Of a DNA stretch of 64,000 bases, positions 44,914 through 52,491 are shown one piece after another. The translations under genes and the position numbers were made by a program. This DNA is from Pteria penguin (Eukaryota; Mollusca; Bivalvia; Pterioida; Pteriidae). The notes below the pieces were generated by a model, which was given only the letters and a program-made list of their open reading frames with translations, ran no database searches and was not told where the DNA came from. The stretch covers positions 31,742,001 to 31,806,000 of the forward strand of contig CM068592.1 of the NCBI GenBank assembly GCA_035048485.1, in the 5' to 3' direction. How positions within the stretch are numbered: position 1 is the first letter of the stretch; each line of letters opens with the position of its first letter.

Positions 44914-45324
44914 TCAATGTTTCTTAGACCAATGTCTATCGACTATTTCGCGACAGTCTGCACAAATGGAATCTTCGAGTTTGTCTTCTTCGATACCTTC
45001 CATGCAAAATTCACATTGAAGATAGATACATGTCGTTGTCACACACGACTTACAAATCAGCTGTTTACATTTAAGACAACAGATTCCATCGTCGGACTTG
45101 TTTTGACAATGTCGACATCGATAAAACGGACATTTGTCTGGATGAGTACAATCTTCACAGACCTCGAAATGACACTGGTAACAATACCATCCCAAGTCTT
45201 CCTCAAACGTTTCTCTCTTGCAGTGAGGACAAGGATAATATTGTGGTCCAAACAGTTCTTCTATTTCGTCATGGTCACACTTCAAACAAACGTTTGAGCA
45301 ACGCTGTGTCGTGTCGTCACACAT
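44914..45324 (-). CDS. Cys-rich zinc-finger protein (RING/ZZ-like), 136 aa
   Basis: More than 20 cysteines in 136 residues, mostly as CxxC pairs (CPHCKRE, CYQCHFEVCEDC, CRHCQNKSDDGICCLKC, CEFCMEG, CADC), so the protein should fold around several zincs. The pair spacing resembles ZZ or RING-between-RING fingers, but no single family fits with certainty. A ubiquitin-ligase or adaptor role is possible, not shown. It starts 9 bp after the polymerase stop codon and is probably co-transcribed with it. Confidence 0.75.
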   Translation of the reverse strand: MCDDTTQRCSNVCLKCDHDEIEELFGPQYYPCPHCKRETFEEDLGWYCYQCHFEVCEDCTHPDKCPFYRCRHCQNKSDDGICCLKCKQLICKSCVTTTCIYLQCEFCMEGIEEDKLEDSICADCREIVDRHWSKKH

Positions 45325-45333
45325 CTTGTTCCT

Positions 45334-48300
45334 TCAATAGCCATAAGGTAAAGTGTCGAGATTGTTTAAAACTTGTCTCTTATCATACACCACGCGATAG
45401 TCTTTACTGGTCACCTTAGTGTGAAGAGTATGATCTTTTGCACGCACGATCTTTGAAGGATAAACGACCTTGATCTTTTCCTCTTCAATGTCGAGGCCTT
45501 CGAGTTTTCTTAAAACCATCTCCTTCATAGAATCGAAGTTAATGATTTCACTGGTACGGTAGTCCAAGGTCAAACCTTTCACTTTACATGTCGTGCTTCC
45601 GTCGTTTAATTGGTAGGCATAGTTCTTCGGTCCTCCCGATACAAACGTCGTGATAGATTTTCCGTTCAATTCGTCGGTCCAACATCCCAAACTATCCATG
45701 ATGGTGGGAGACCAGGCGTCTTTGTCGTGAACGTAGATGATGCTATCTGTATCGAAATAGAGTACTCTTCTATCTAGTCGGTGTAATGCATCGTATAACT
45801 TGAGACGAGCCAGAGAGGTGGTAAAACAGGCGATGACCACGTTACCAAAGGGACACGGTGGTATGAAATCGTTGCTGTCCGTGAAACTTGCCAATACCAT
45901 GTCTAAGGAATCGTCTTCGGCGTTGGTGATGACTTCTACGTGTTTGACGTCTTTCGTATCGTCGTGTAACAACTCGATCAGTTCGCTCCGTTCCGATAAG
46001 TAACGATTCTGAGTCAGAGCCAGTCGCTGAGCAAATTTTCCCCACAGACAGTTCAGAAATAATTTGGCTATGGTACGTAACACGGGATTTTTACATACTT
46101 CCTGCATCCGTATACCTTCTCGCTGGAACACTTCCTCGATGTACGATAACTTCTTTTCCTCCGTATCGCAATCGCTAGGGAATCCGCTGGCTTCTTGTTT
46201 GATGCGTAGAAAGGTATCTATATACTTTCGAAATAGCGTGTTGCTGGATTGTTCGAAATGCCACACTTCGTACAGGCGATCTATTCGATATCCCATGTCT
46301 AAGGCCATGTCGATTTCTGGCGTGGTCCAAGTACCCGTGAGTGCTCGCTCGTCGTCCGTGTGTTCGCATCGGTAGTCGGATCCTATGTTCTCTTTACTCA
46401 TCACGCACGTCCGACATAAAGGAAACAATAACTTATGATCCGTGCGGTAGGGTAATACGGGGTGATACAATCCACGGGGTGGGAAGATGCGACACTTGAC
46501 GAGTCCCGTGTATTCCCTCACGTTCTGGAATTTCTCCGTGAAGATGGTAGGATGTCCGATGGGAAAGATACCATATTTCAATACGAATGGATATAAAGAA
46601 CAGACGTCGATGTAACGCATATCTCCTTCGTCGCAATACAATCGAGTGGCATTGGTGCGACCTCCAAACAGTGCATCTCGTGGTTCCAGCGGATCGGCTA
46701 TCTGTTTGTACGTCGAAAGAATGAACTCTGCAAACATCGGGTCGTCCTTGATCTTCTGTTCGTACTCGTGTTCCCATATACAGGTCACGTTGAATCCCAT
46801 TTCGTTCAGATTGACTTGTCGTTGTTGCGTGGCTTGATATATTTCCCCAAACGTGAGTGCGTGTTGTATCGGATGGTCCTCATGTATCATGTTCGGGAAA
46901 CATTCGGGGCAACCGTGCCAGAAACATCCGTGGAACTCGTAAATGGTTTGGGTGTTGGTATCGTAACCGTCCACGGTATATGGTCCAATACTGACTTCCC
47001 CTCCGTTGCGAGCGTGTCGTATGTCGTGATTGGTGTCGTGAGCGATCCATTTCAACCATCGTAGGGCTTTGATGGAATACTTGCGCTTTGGATGGTATCC
47101 TTCGGTAGGTATGATGGCCAAACTATCTCTAGGCATGAAATTGCGTCGAAACGCCAAGTTGGCGGCACTGGCAAACGTGACGCATTCCGCAAAGGGATCG
47201 ACGTCGACCAAGTTCAGAAGGGTTTCTCGGAACTTTCCACAGCATTTTCTCAAGATGTCTACATCGGATCGACAATACTCTCGCATCTCGGTGGCAAAAT
47301 CGAACCGTTCTCCGCTCTTCACTTTATCTTCGTACCACGAGATGAACTGACGTCGAGCCTCGGTTTCCATGGAGTCGGGCAAGTACGTTTCCATCGGAGG
47401 ATAGGTACCCGAGTACTGCTGGTTGACCGGGGTGTTGAAAAGATGAGGGAAGTAACCTTTCTTCAATTCGGTCAATCCGAAGGCCTTGGGTAATTTACTC
47501 AACGAGGAACTCATGAAGTTGTAGGAATCGATGAAATGTATTCCGTTGGCAGACATCGTCATGATCTTGGCTCCGCTCATCAAGACGTCGGGTTTCATGC
47601 ATGCACGATTGACCAGGAAATGTAAAATAAATTGACCGTCGTATCCTCTCATGTTGTGAGCGATGGCCGTCACACCGTCGTGGCATGATTTCTTTTCTCT
47701 GTTGGTGTTCGTGACACAGCTAGAAAATATCCAGCTCATGAAGTTTTCTAAGGTTTTCTCTCCTTGAAAGATGACTTCTCTTCCTCCGGGTAATGGGGTG
47801 CACGTCTCGCACTCTTCTTCGATGGGTGAGTGTATGCATGCATCGCAAGCTCGATGTGCCACGCAAAAGTTTGGAACGTGTACTCCCGTGTCCTGGCTAC
47901 ATTCGAAGTCGTAGAAGATGTACGAGTTCTTTTCTCCTTTCTTCTTCTTAGGTTTAGGTTTACGTTGTACGTAACAGAGATGATCCTGTTCCACCACGGT
48001 CTTACAGATGGAACAGACGTGCTCTTTATCGCCGCAGCGGTGTATTTTCATCAGTACTTTACTCATCCAACTTCCACAATCCCGGCATCTCGTCATGAGG
48101 TCGCATATGCTCTTTCCCACTTTGTTGGGTTTCAGATGGTTCCAATAACACTGCATGTTGGGAAAATGTCCTTTGCAGCTCTGACACGTGACCTTAGAAT
48201 CGTCCTGGGGGCACGGTGGTGAATTCAAACAGTAGTTACACCTCACGGGACATTTCGTGCGATGATCTTCCTTGTGGGTATACCCGACGTCGCAAAAGTC

Positions 48301-49308
48301 GCAGTAATGTTGACGTTCGATCAAACCAGTCATAGACGTGATGGTATCGTAGTGTTGGTTCGAATACAGGATATTCAGCATGGTGGGTCTCATGTTGTTT
48401 CTCACGTCCCCCTTGTACAGTAACTGTAGTTTTATCTTCTTAGCTTCTGTCAACTGATGGTGGATTTTCAATCTGTACTGTGGACTCAGGACCGTCTGGA
48501 ATTTACCCCATTCTACAGGTCCACACCCATGCTCTATGGACACGCCCGCTTCCTGACATAGTGATTTAGCTGCTCTTTCTTGATCACGGAATCTATCGGA
48601 AACTTTCATACGAAACCATGCCTTTTTCCATTCTTGCATCTCTTTGGGGTCCGTGGGTTTCTGGGCTTGTAGACGGGCGACCACGATGGCTCTAGCTAGG
48701 CACATGTTGTCGGAATCGTTTTCGATCCGAACGATGGATCTCTTGTCTTTCCTAAATTCATCTTTTTCGGCATGCAGATGTTTCGCCTTGTTACCTCCCG
48801 TTCCATAAGGCATCTCGATGTGGATGACGTCTATCGTTGTTTGCCCGTCTTCCAACTTAAAGTCTTCATTACTCTGTTGTACTTTCTGTATTTCGGCCAA
48901 GACCATTTCGCTAGACAAGTGTTGACTCGTGGTGAAAGGTACCCATACTTCGGACTTCAGAGAAGGGTGATTGATGATCAGTCTGATGTAGTCTTTGTCT
49001 TTGGCATGGCACTTACTTTTCAAATCGTTTACTAACGAATTCATGACCCTAGGTAGAAACCTCGGCAGCTGACCTGGAGATATCTCTCGAGTCAATGCTT
49101 TAAACTGTACGTTGTATCGTATACCACTGGTCTTGAATTTTCTGGACTTGTGTGATCGATTCAACTTGATGGTATAGAAATCTTGCAGTGACTTGTTCAT
49201 TTCCCGCAGGCGACGTCTAGCTCCTTCTATTCCACCATGTCTTTGTATCCATCGTCGTAGAAGCGTGCGAAACTTTCTCGATCTCAATAATTCTCTCGTG
49301 ACTGGCAT
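45334..49308 (-). CDS. POLB: Protein-primed DNA polymerase B with N-terminal OTU-like and Cys-rich regions, 1324 aa
   Basis: Replicates the element using a protein primer. Exonuclease motifs: YDFECS (D467, E469), HNMRGYDGQF (N552, D557) and YCRSDVDIL (D682). Polymerase motifs: YIDVCSLYPF (D901), KLFLNCLWGKFAQ and YFDTDSIIYV (D1186, D1188), then GGPKNYAY. Between exonuclease and palm lies YEFHGCFWHGCPEC (791-803), a conserved insertion resembling nuclease-like modules. Before the exonuclease are an OTU-like segment (DNMCLARAI with C203; NQHYD with H319) and a Cys-rich finger region (about 336-446). The ATG at 49308 is preferred over an upstream GTG at 49350. A TATAAAAAAC box lies at 49354-49363. 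No break. Confidence 0.96.
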   Translation of the reverse strand: MPVTRELLRSRKFRTLLRRWIQRHGGIEGARRRLREMNKSLQDFYTIKLNRSHKSRKFKTSGIRYNVQFKALTREISPGQLPRFLPRVMNSLVNDLKSKCHAKDKDYIRLIINHPSLKSEVWVPFTTSQHLSSEMVLAEIQKVQQSNEDFKLEDGQTTIDVIHIEMPYGTGGNKAKHLHAEKDEFRKDKRSIVRIENDSDNMCLARAIVVARLQAQKPTDPKEMQEWKKAWFRMKVSDRFRDQERAAKSLCQEAGVSIEHGCGPVEWGKFQTVLSPQYRLKIHHQLTEAKKIKLQLLYKGDVRNNMRPTMLNILYSNQHYDTITSMTGLIERQHYCDFCDVGYTHKEDHRTKCPVRCNYCLNSPPCPQDDSKVTCQSCKGHFPNMQCYWNHLKPNKVGKSICDLMTRCRDCGSWMSKVLMKIHRCGDKEHVCSICKTVVEQDHLCYVQRKPKPKKKKGEKNSYIFYDFECSQDTGVHVPNFCVAHRACDACIHSPIEEECETCTPLPGGREVIFQGEKTLENFMSWIFSSCVTNTNREKKSCHDGVTAIAHNMRGYDGQFILHFLVNRACMKPDVLMSGAKIMTMSANGIHFIDSYNFMSSSLSKLPKAFGLTELKKGYFPHLFNTPVNQQYSGTYPPMETYLPDSMETEARRQFISWYEDKVKSGERFDFATEMREYCRSDVDILRKCCGKFRETLLNLVDVDPFAECVTFASAANLAFRRNFMPRDSLAIIPTEGYHPKRKYSIKALRWLKWIAHDTNHDIRHARNGGEVSIGPYTVDGYDTNTQTIYEFHGCFWHGCPECFPNMIHEDHPIQHALTFGEIYQATQQRQVNLNEMGFNVTCIWEHEYEQKIKDDPMFAEFILSTYKQIADPLEPRDALFGGRTNATRLYCDEGDMRYIDVCSLYPFVLKYGIFPIGHPTIFTEKFQNVREYTGLVKCRIFPPRGLYHPVLPYRTDHKLLFPLCRTCVMSKENIGSDYRCEHTDDERALTGTWTTPEIDMALDMGYRIDRLYEVWHFEQSSNTLFRKYIDTFLRIKQEASGFPSDCDTEEKKLSYIEEVFQREGIRMQEVCKNPVLRTIAKLFLNCLWGKFAQRLALTQNRYLSERSELIELLHDDTKDVKHVEVITNAEDDSLDMVLASFTDSNDFIPPCPFGNVVIACFTTSLARLKLYDALHRLDRRVLYFDTDSIIYVHDKDAWSPTIMDSLGCWTDELNGKSITTFVSGGPKNYAYQLNDGSTTCKVKGLTLDYRTSEIINFDSMKEMVLRKLEGLDIEEEKIKVVYPSKIVRAKDHTLHTKVTSKDYRVVYDKRQVLNNLDTLPYGY

Positions 49309-49353
49309 CGTGACTGATAATTCGCGTTTTAATCTCGATCGCGTTTTCACGGG

Positions 49354-49525
49354 TTTTTTATACGATTCCTATGACCTTGAAATGTCAAGGTCGTGATTTT
49401 ATTTCAATGTCAAGGTTGATGTGATCTAATACAAGGTCAACTTTAGAAAAAAAGTCTAGAACATTCATATCAATGTCAAGGTCAGATTTAAAGGGTGAAG
49501 GTAAGATTTTAAGGGTGAAGGTCAC
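49354..49525. promoter_or_regulatory. Divergent core promoter with nuclear-receptor half-sites
   Basis: Between the divergent polymerase and zinc-knuckle genes. A minus-strand TATAAAAAAC is at 49354-49363. TCAAGGTCA-type sites: TGACCTTGA at 49372-49380, TCAAGGTC at 49385, TCAAGGTT at 49410, ACAAGGTCA at 49431, TCAAGGTCA at 49476-49484, and GAAGGTCA near 49517. TTTAAAAAG at about 49536 may serve as the TATA-like site of the rightward gene. Confidence 0.6.
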
Positions 49526-49597
49526 TCATTTCGTTTAAAAAGACGAGAGTAAACGACAGACTTCATTCTCGCATTCATCACGCAAGAGAAAACAACC

Positions 49598-50395
49598 ATG
49601 GCTCAACCGAGGTTTCCTACTGCTACTGTTACTGCTGGTTCTTCTGCTGCCTTCATAGACGAAACGAGCATGCATCCACCAGAGATTCCTACCAATTTCA
49701 TTAAAGATTTGATGCGTGACGAAGGGATGCAGAACGATGATACTCTCATGTTACCTTCGAACGAAGAGGCTCTACTGACTCAATTGAAGAGCCTCGTCGC
49801 ACAGAAACATCAGGTCGAGATGCAGACCCTAAAAGAAAACCAAGATACCTTGACGAGTTCGCTAGCTACACTGCAAAAGACCGTGGAAGAAACCAAGCTA
49901 GAAACCGTGCAAATCAATGTAGGCATGGGTGAAATGAACTTACACGTTGCTGATGCCCAAAATATGTTACGTGAGATCAAGAAACGAATGGCTAACAAGA
50001 GGTACCACGATAATGATGGTGACGATGATACAGGCGAACCTAGCCGTAAGAAATTTAAATACAACACAGCGGAAACGAACACTCCTAATAATGTGTGTTT
50101 CCATTGTCAACAACCTGGACATTGGTTTAGACAGTGCCCTCAGAGACAACAACAAGCGATCAAGGGAAATTGTTTTCGATGTAACGAAGAAGGACATTGG
50201 GCTAACGAGTGTCCGCAGGCTCGACAACCATCTAGTCCTGTAATCACGGAACCACCGAGTCCGAAAACCACTCCGAGTATGCCTCCTCCGAAAACTCCTA
50301 ACATGAAAGCTCCCAAGAAAGTAAAGATTGCAGAAAAAAAGGAGACGTTACCCAAGAAAAAGATGACCAAGAAAAACATCGCTTTGATCATGTAA
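49598..50395 (+). CDS. Coiled-coil protein with two CCHC zinc knuckles, 265 aa
   Basis: A Ser/Thr/Ala-rich N-terminus is followed by a long coiled coil (about 55-135, QVEMQTLKENQDTLTSSLAT) and a basic, nuclear-signal-like SRKKFKY. Two retroviral-type zinc knuckles follow: CFHCQQPGHWFRQC (C167, C170, H175, C180) and CFRCNEEGHWANEC (C192, C195, H200, C205). The Pro/Lys-rich tail ends KKNIALIM. CCHC knuckles bind single-stranded nucleic acid; here the protein could act in replication or packaging, or act like a Gag nucleocapsid. It is the only core gene running rightward, divergent from the polymerase. Confidence 0.85.
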   Translation: MAQPRFPTATVTAGSSAAFIDETSMHPPEIPTNFIKDLMRDEGMQNDDTLMLPSNEEALLTQLKSLVAQKHQVEMQTLKENQDTLTSSLATLQKTVEETKLETVQINVGMGEMNLHVADAQNMLREIKKRMANKRYHDNDGDDDTGEPSRKKFKYNTAETNTPNNVCFHCQQPGHWFRQCPQRQQQAIKGNCFRCNEEGHWANECPQARQPSSPVITEPPSPKTTPSMPPPKTPNMKAPKKVKIAEKKETLPKKKMTKKNIALIM

Positions 50396-50425
50396 TGACA
50401 TTATGTGTAAACAACAGAAAACATC

Positions 50426-50518
50426 TGTCGAGTATCCGAAATGACCAAACTTGGACGATGGAGACATCGCTCCGAGCCGTAATGGCAGAGTTTAAACAAA
50501 GTAGTGAGACAGATATTT
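50426..50518. repeat. 93-bp inverted repeat, right copy
   Basis: Exact reverse complement of 35989-36081. It lies 31 bp after the zinc-knuckle stop. Around it the gene's own 3' end is repeated in tandem: GATCATGTAATGACATT appears at the stop codon and again at about 50524, with a partial copy near 50580. Confidence 0.9.
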
Positions 50519-50604
50519 TATTGATCATGTAATGACATTGTGTGTAAACGATATTTTTATTGATTATGTGTAAACGACAATTTTATTGATCATGTAATTA
50601 TGTG

Positions 50605-50610
50605 AATAAA
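50605..50610 (+). terminator. Polyadenylation signal of the zinc-knuckle gene
   Basis: AATAAA about 210 bp after the stop codon, followed by T-rich sequence. The transcript would include the 93-bp repeat in its 3' untranslated region. Confidence 0.6.
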
Positions 50611-50735
50611 ACATGTCTTACTTTATCTCTATCGTTTGTCGTATTTTCTTAGTTAAGTTTTAAAAAAAACTCGAGTTCTTTTCGTGACTGTGTGACGAAA
50701 ATAGCTCGACCTTCACTTCTGAATACATGAAAAAA

Positions 50736-50769
50736 GGTGATGCCTTTGACGTCCGCAATTTGACAGTAT
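50736..50769 (+). promoter_or_regulatory. Promoter of the 93-aa gene with the terminal-class element
   Basis: GGTGATGCCTTTGACGTCCG matches the terminal-repeat element (GTGTTTCCTTACACGTCCGC type) at about 17 of 21 positions in the same orientation, followed about 8 bp later by TATATAG at 50764. Distance and order (element, TATA, start codon 40 bp on) copy those of the terminal genes, though this gene lies outside the repeats. Confidence 0.7.
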
Positions 50770-50805
50770 ATAGTCATTTATCGTGTATTAAGACTTCATT
50801 TCAAA

Positions 50806-51087
50806 ATGGATGTTGAAATAAGAGGTGTTATTACGTTCAGAGTGGGAGACGAGGATATCAGTATTCATATTGGTCATCCGGGACGGAACCCTAGGAGTTT
50901 GCTGTGGTGGAGGATATTTAGACAATTACTATCTAATATCCTCCATCACACCAACGAGCAGAACGACCAGGAAATGAGTGAGGAAGAAGAAGAAGAAATG
51001 ATGGAGTATAGCAGGCAACAAGACCGAGAGATCGAAAGGCTATTAAACTATGACCACCCAAGTTACCCTCCACAGAGAGAAGAATGA
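50806..51087 (+). CDS. Small protein with acidic tail, 93 aa
   Basis: Unrecognised. It opens MDVEIRGVITFRVGDEDISI, recalling the alternating hydrophobic pattern of the terminal-repeat protein (MEASIRITIDWERRLIYTI) in length and position; distant relationship is possible. A middle Trp/Arg segment (LLWWRIFRQLLSNIL) could be an amphipathic helix, followed by a run of Glu and a charged tail. It belongs to the gene class with the shared promoter element and the histone-type hairpin. Confidence 0.7.
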   Translation: MDVEIRGVITFRVGDEDISIHIGHPGRNPRSLLWWRIFRQLLSNILHHTNEQNDQEMSEEEEEEMMEYSRQQDREIERLLNYDHPSYPPQREE

Positions 51088-51110
51088 GAAGATTTTTAAC
51101 AACATAAAAC

Positions 51111-51126
51111 GGCCCTTTTAAGGGCC
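51111..51126 (+). terminator. Histone-type 3' stem-loop of the 93-aa gene
   Basis: GGCCCT, loop TTTA, AGGGCC, preceded by ATAAAAC and followed by AACCA and then, after ATATC, TTTAGAAAAG. It starts 23 nt after the stop codon. Same design as 34481-34496. Confidence 0.85.
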
Positions 51127-51336
51127 AACCATATCTTTAGAAAAGTAACCATAAGGTTGAAAACATTTAAACGAGTTCGTATCATTATTTCTAAAAAACT
51201 TATATATTTTTTACCCGTTATACATTATACAAAAAAAAACTTACATTTTTATTCCTCGTCTTCTTTTATTTCCTGAAAAGTCATAGTAAATAATTGTTGC
51301 ATTCAACAAATGACTACTTTTCGTAAAACTTTGGGT
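51127..51336. other. AT-rich spacer between convergent genes
   Basis: No gene. It contains the purine-rich elements after the two facing hairpins: TTTAGAAAAGTA at about 51135 and, on the minus strand, ACGAAAAGTAGTC at about 51312-51324. Confidence 0.45.
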
Positions 51337-51352
51337 GGTCCTTAAAAGGACC
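51337..51352 (-). terminator. Histone-type 3' stem-loop of the Gln-rich gene
   Basis: On the minus strand: GGTCCT, loop TTTA, AGGACC, followed by ACCCA, the exact histone flank, then AAAGTTTTACGAAAAGTAG. It starts about 23 nt after the stop codon at 51375. The stem differs from the other copies by a compensated base pair (T-A in place of C-G), which supports selection on the structure. Confidence 0.85.
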
Positions 51353-51374
51353 TTTTTATTTTGATGATGTTGAA

Positions 51375-51797
51375 TTACATGTCTTCGTCTTCTTTATTAG
51401 CTAACACTATCTTAGCTAACTCTCTGAGGCAATGTCTGGTCTTTCCTAGCTCCTCAATCAGTACTTTCTGGTTGGATTCCAGCACGTGAATCCGACGCTG
51501 CAGCACCCTTGTTGTTGTTAATCGGTTCTGCTGCGTTGAACTAATCTTAGGCAGCGCCGGCAGCGCAATGTTGGTGTTTTGCTTTTGCTTTTGCTGCTGT
51601 TGTACCTGTGCCTGTGTCTGTTGTTGATGCGGCTGGGCTTGCTGCTGCTGTAAAAGTTGTGCCTGATGTTGTGGCTGTTGATTTACTGTAGTGGGGATAG
51701 ATGATGTTTGTCCCCCTCCTGCCTTTTCCTGCATATCATCATCCTTCAATAACATCTCCAAAAGGGACTCAAAGTCGATATTGTTCGATGAACTCAT
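51375..51797 (-). CDS. Gln-rich protein with C-terminal coiled coil, 140 aa
   Basis: An acidic N-terminus (IDFESLLEMLLKDDDMQEK) is followed by a polyglutamine/His region (about 40-75) and a C-terminal amphipathic helix (VLQRRIHVLESNQKVLIEEL). An acidic helix plus a Gln-rich region is the composition of transcription activators; this is inference only. The start lies at the inner edge of the right terminal repeat and uses its TATAAATA (51850-51857, minus strand). It mirrors the gene at 33954, whose first residues (MSS) agree. Confidence 0.75.
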   Translation of the reverse strand: MSSSNNIDFESLLEMLLKDDDMQEKAGGGQTSSIPTTVNQQPQHQAQLLQQQQAQPHQQQTQAQVQQQQKQKQNTNIALPALPKISSTQQNRLTTTRVLQRRIHVLESNQKVLIEELGKTRHCLRELAKIVLANKEDEDM

Positions 51798-51849
51798 CTT
51801 GATTCGAAAAATCTCGATTCAAAACTGGCGCTTCTCTAGAAAAAAATCT

Positions 51850-52120
51850 TATTTATACTGAAAAAAGGGTGTTTCCTTACACGTCCGCAAAAATGATAAT
51901 ATTTCAAGACTTTGTTTAGGTTACCAAAAAGGTGTTTCCTTACACGTCCGCAATTACAGTAAAATATTTCAAGACTTTGTCTTAGTACACTTAGGTTACC
52001 TAAAAGGTGTTTCCTTACACGTCCGCAATTACAGTAAAATATTTCAAGACTTTGTCTTAGTACACTTAGGTTACCTAAAAGGTGTTTCCTTACACGTCCG
52101 CGTTTACATTAGTATATATA
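51850..52120. promoter_or_regulatory. Bidirectional promoter region of the right terminal repeat
   Basis: A minus-strand TATAAATA (51850-51857) for the inward gene, four copies of the TTTCCTTACACGTCCGC element, and TATATATA (52113-52120) for the outward gene. Confidence 0.75.
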
Positions 52121-52173
52121 CTTCAGAATATGTTCTAGTACTTTACCTGAAAAAATTTTATTTTTTCGACAAC

Positions 52174-52470
52174 ATGGAAGCGAGTATCAGAATCACGATT
52201 GATTGGGAGAGGAGATTGATATACACGATCCATGAGCCGGCCATAGGACGGGTCATCTTAAGAGATAGAGAGTCGGGACAAGATGTCAAGATAGAGCCAG
52301 ATCAACCGATGAATGCTACGGTCATCAAAAGAGAAGAGACCCAAGATTCACCCGGTAGGAGAAGAACACCACCATGCCGGGTGGGTCACTTAGTCGATAG
52401 ACTACTAAATAACCAACTAAGGCGCAGCGAGAGGAGAAAGGCACGTCGCCATTGCCCCTTATGCTGGTAA
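52174..52470 (+). CDS. Terminal-repeat protein, 98 aa, right copy
   Basis: Product identical to that of 33341-33637: a beta-like N-terminal half (residues 1-35), acidic and Pro-rich middle, and a basic C-terminus (RRSERRKARRHCPLCW). It starts 54 bp after TATATATA and ends 21 nt before a histone-type hairpin. Identity of the two copies points either to conversion between the repeats during replication or to recent insertion. Function unknown. Confidence 0.75.
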   Translation: MEASIRITIDWERRLIYTIHEPAIGRVILRDRESGQDVKIEPDQPMNATVIKREETQDSPGRRRTPPCRVGHLVDRLLNNQLRRSERRKARRHCPLCW

Positions 52471-52491
52471 GGGACAGGAAGAAAAAAAAAC

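Noticed and set aside
44914..45297. Plus-strand frame opposite the Cys-rich gene
   Set aside because: Antisense shadow of the Cys codons; unlike any domain.
49308..49350. Upstream GTG start for the polymerase
   Set aside because: It adds 14 residues and would leave no 5' leader after the TATAAAAAAC box; the ATG at 49308 is normal for a eukaryotic gene.
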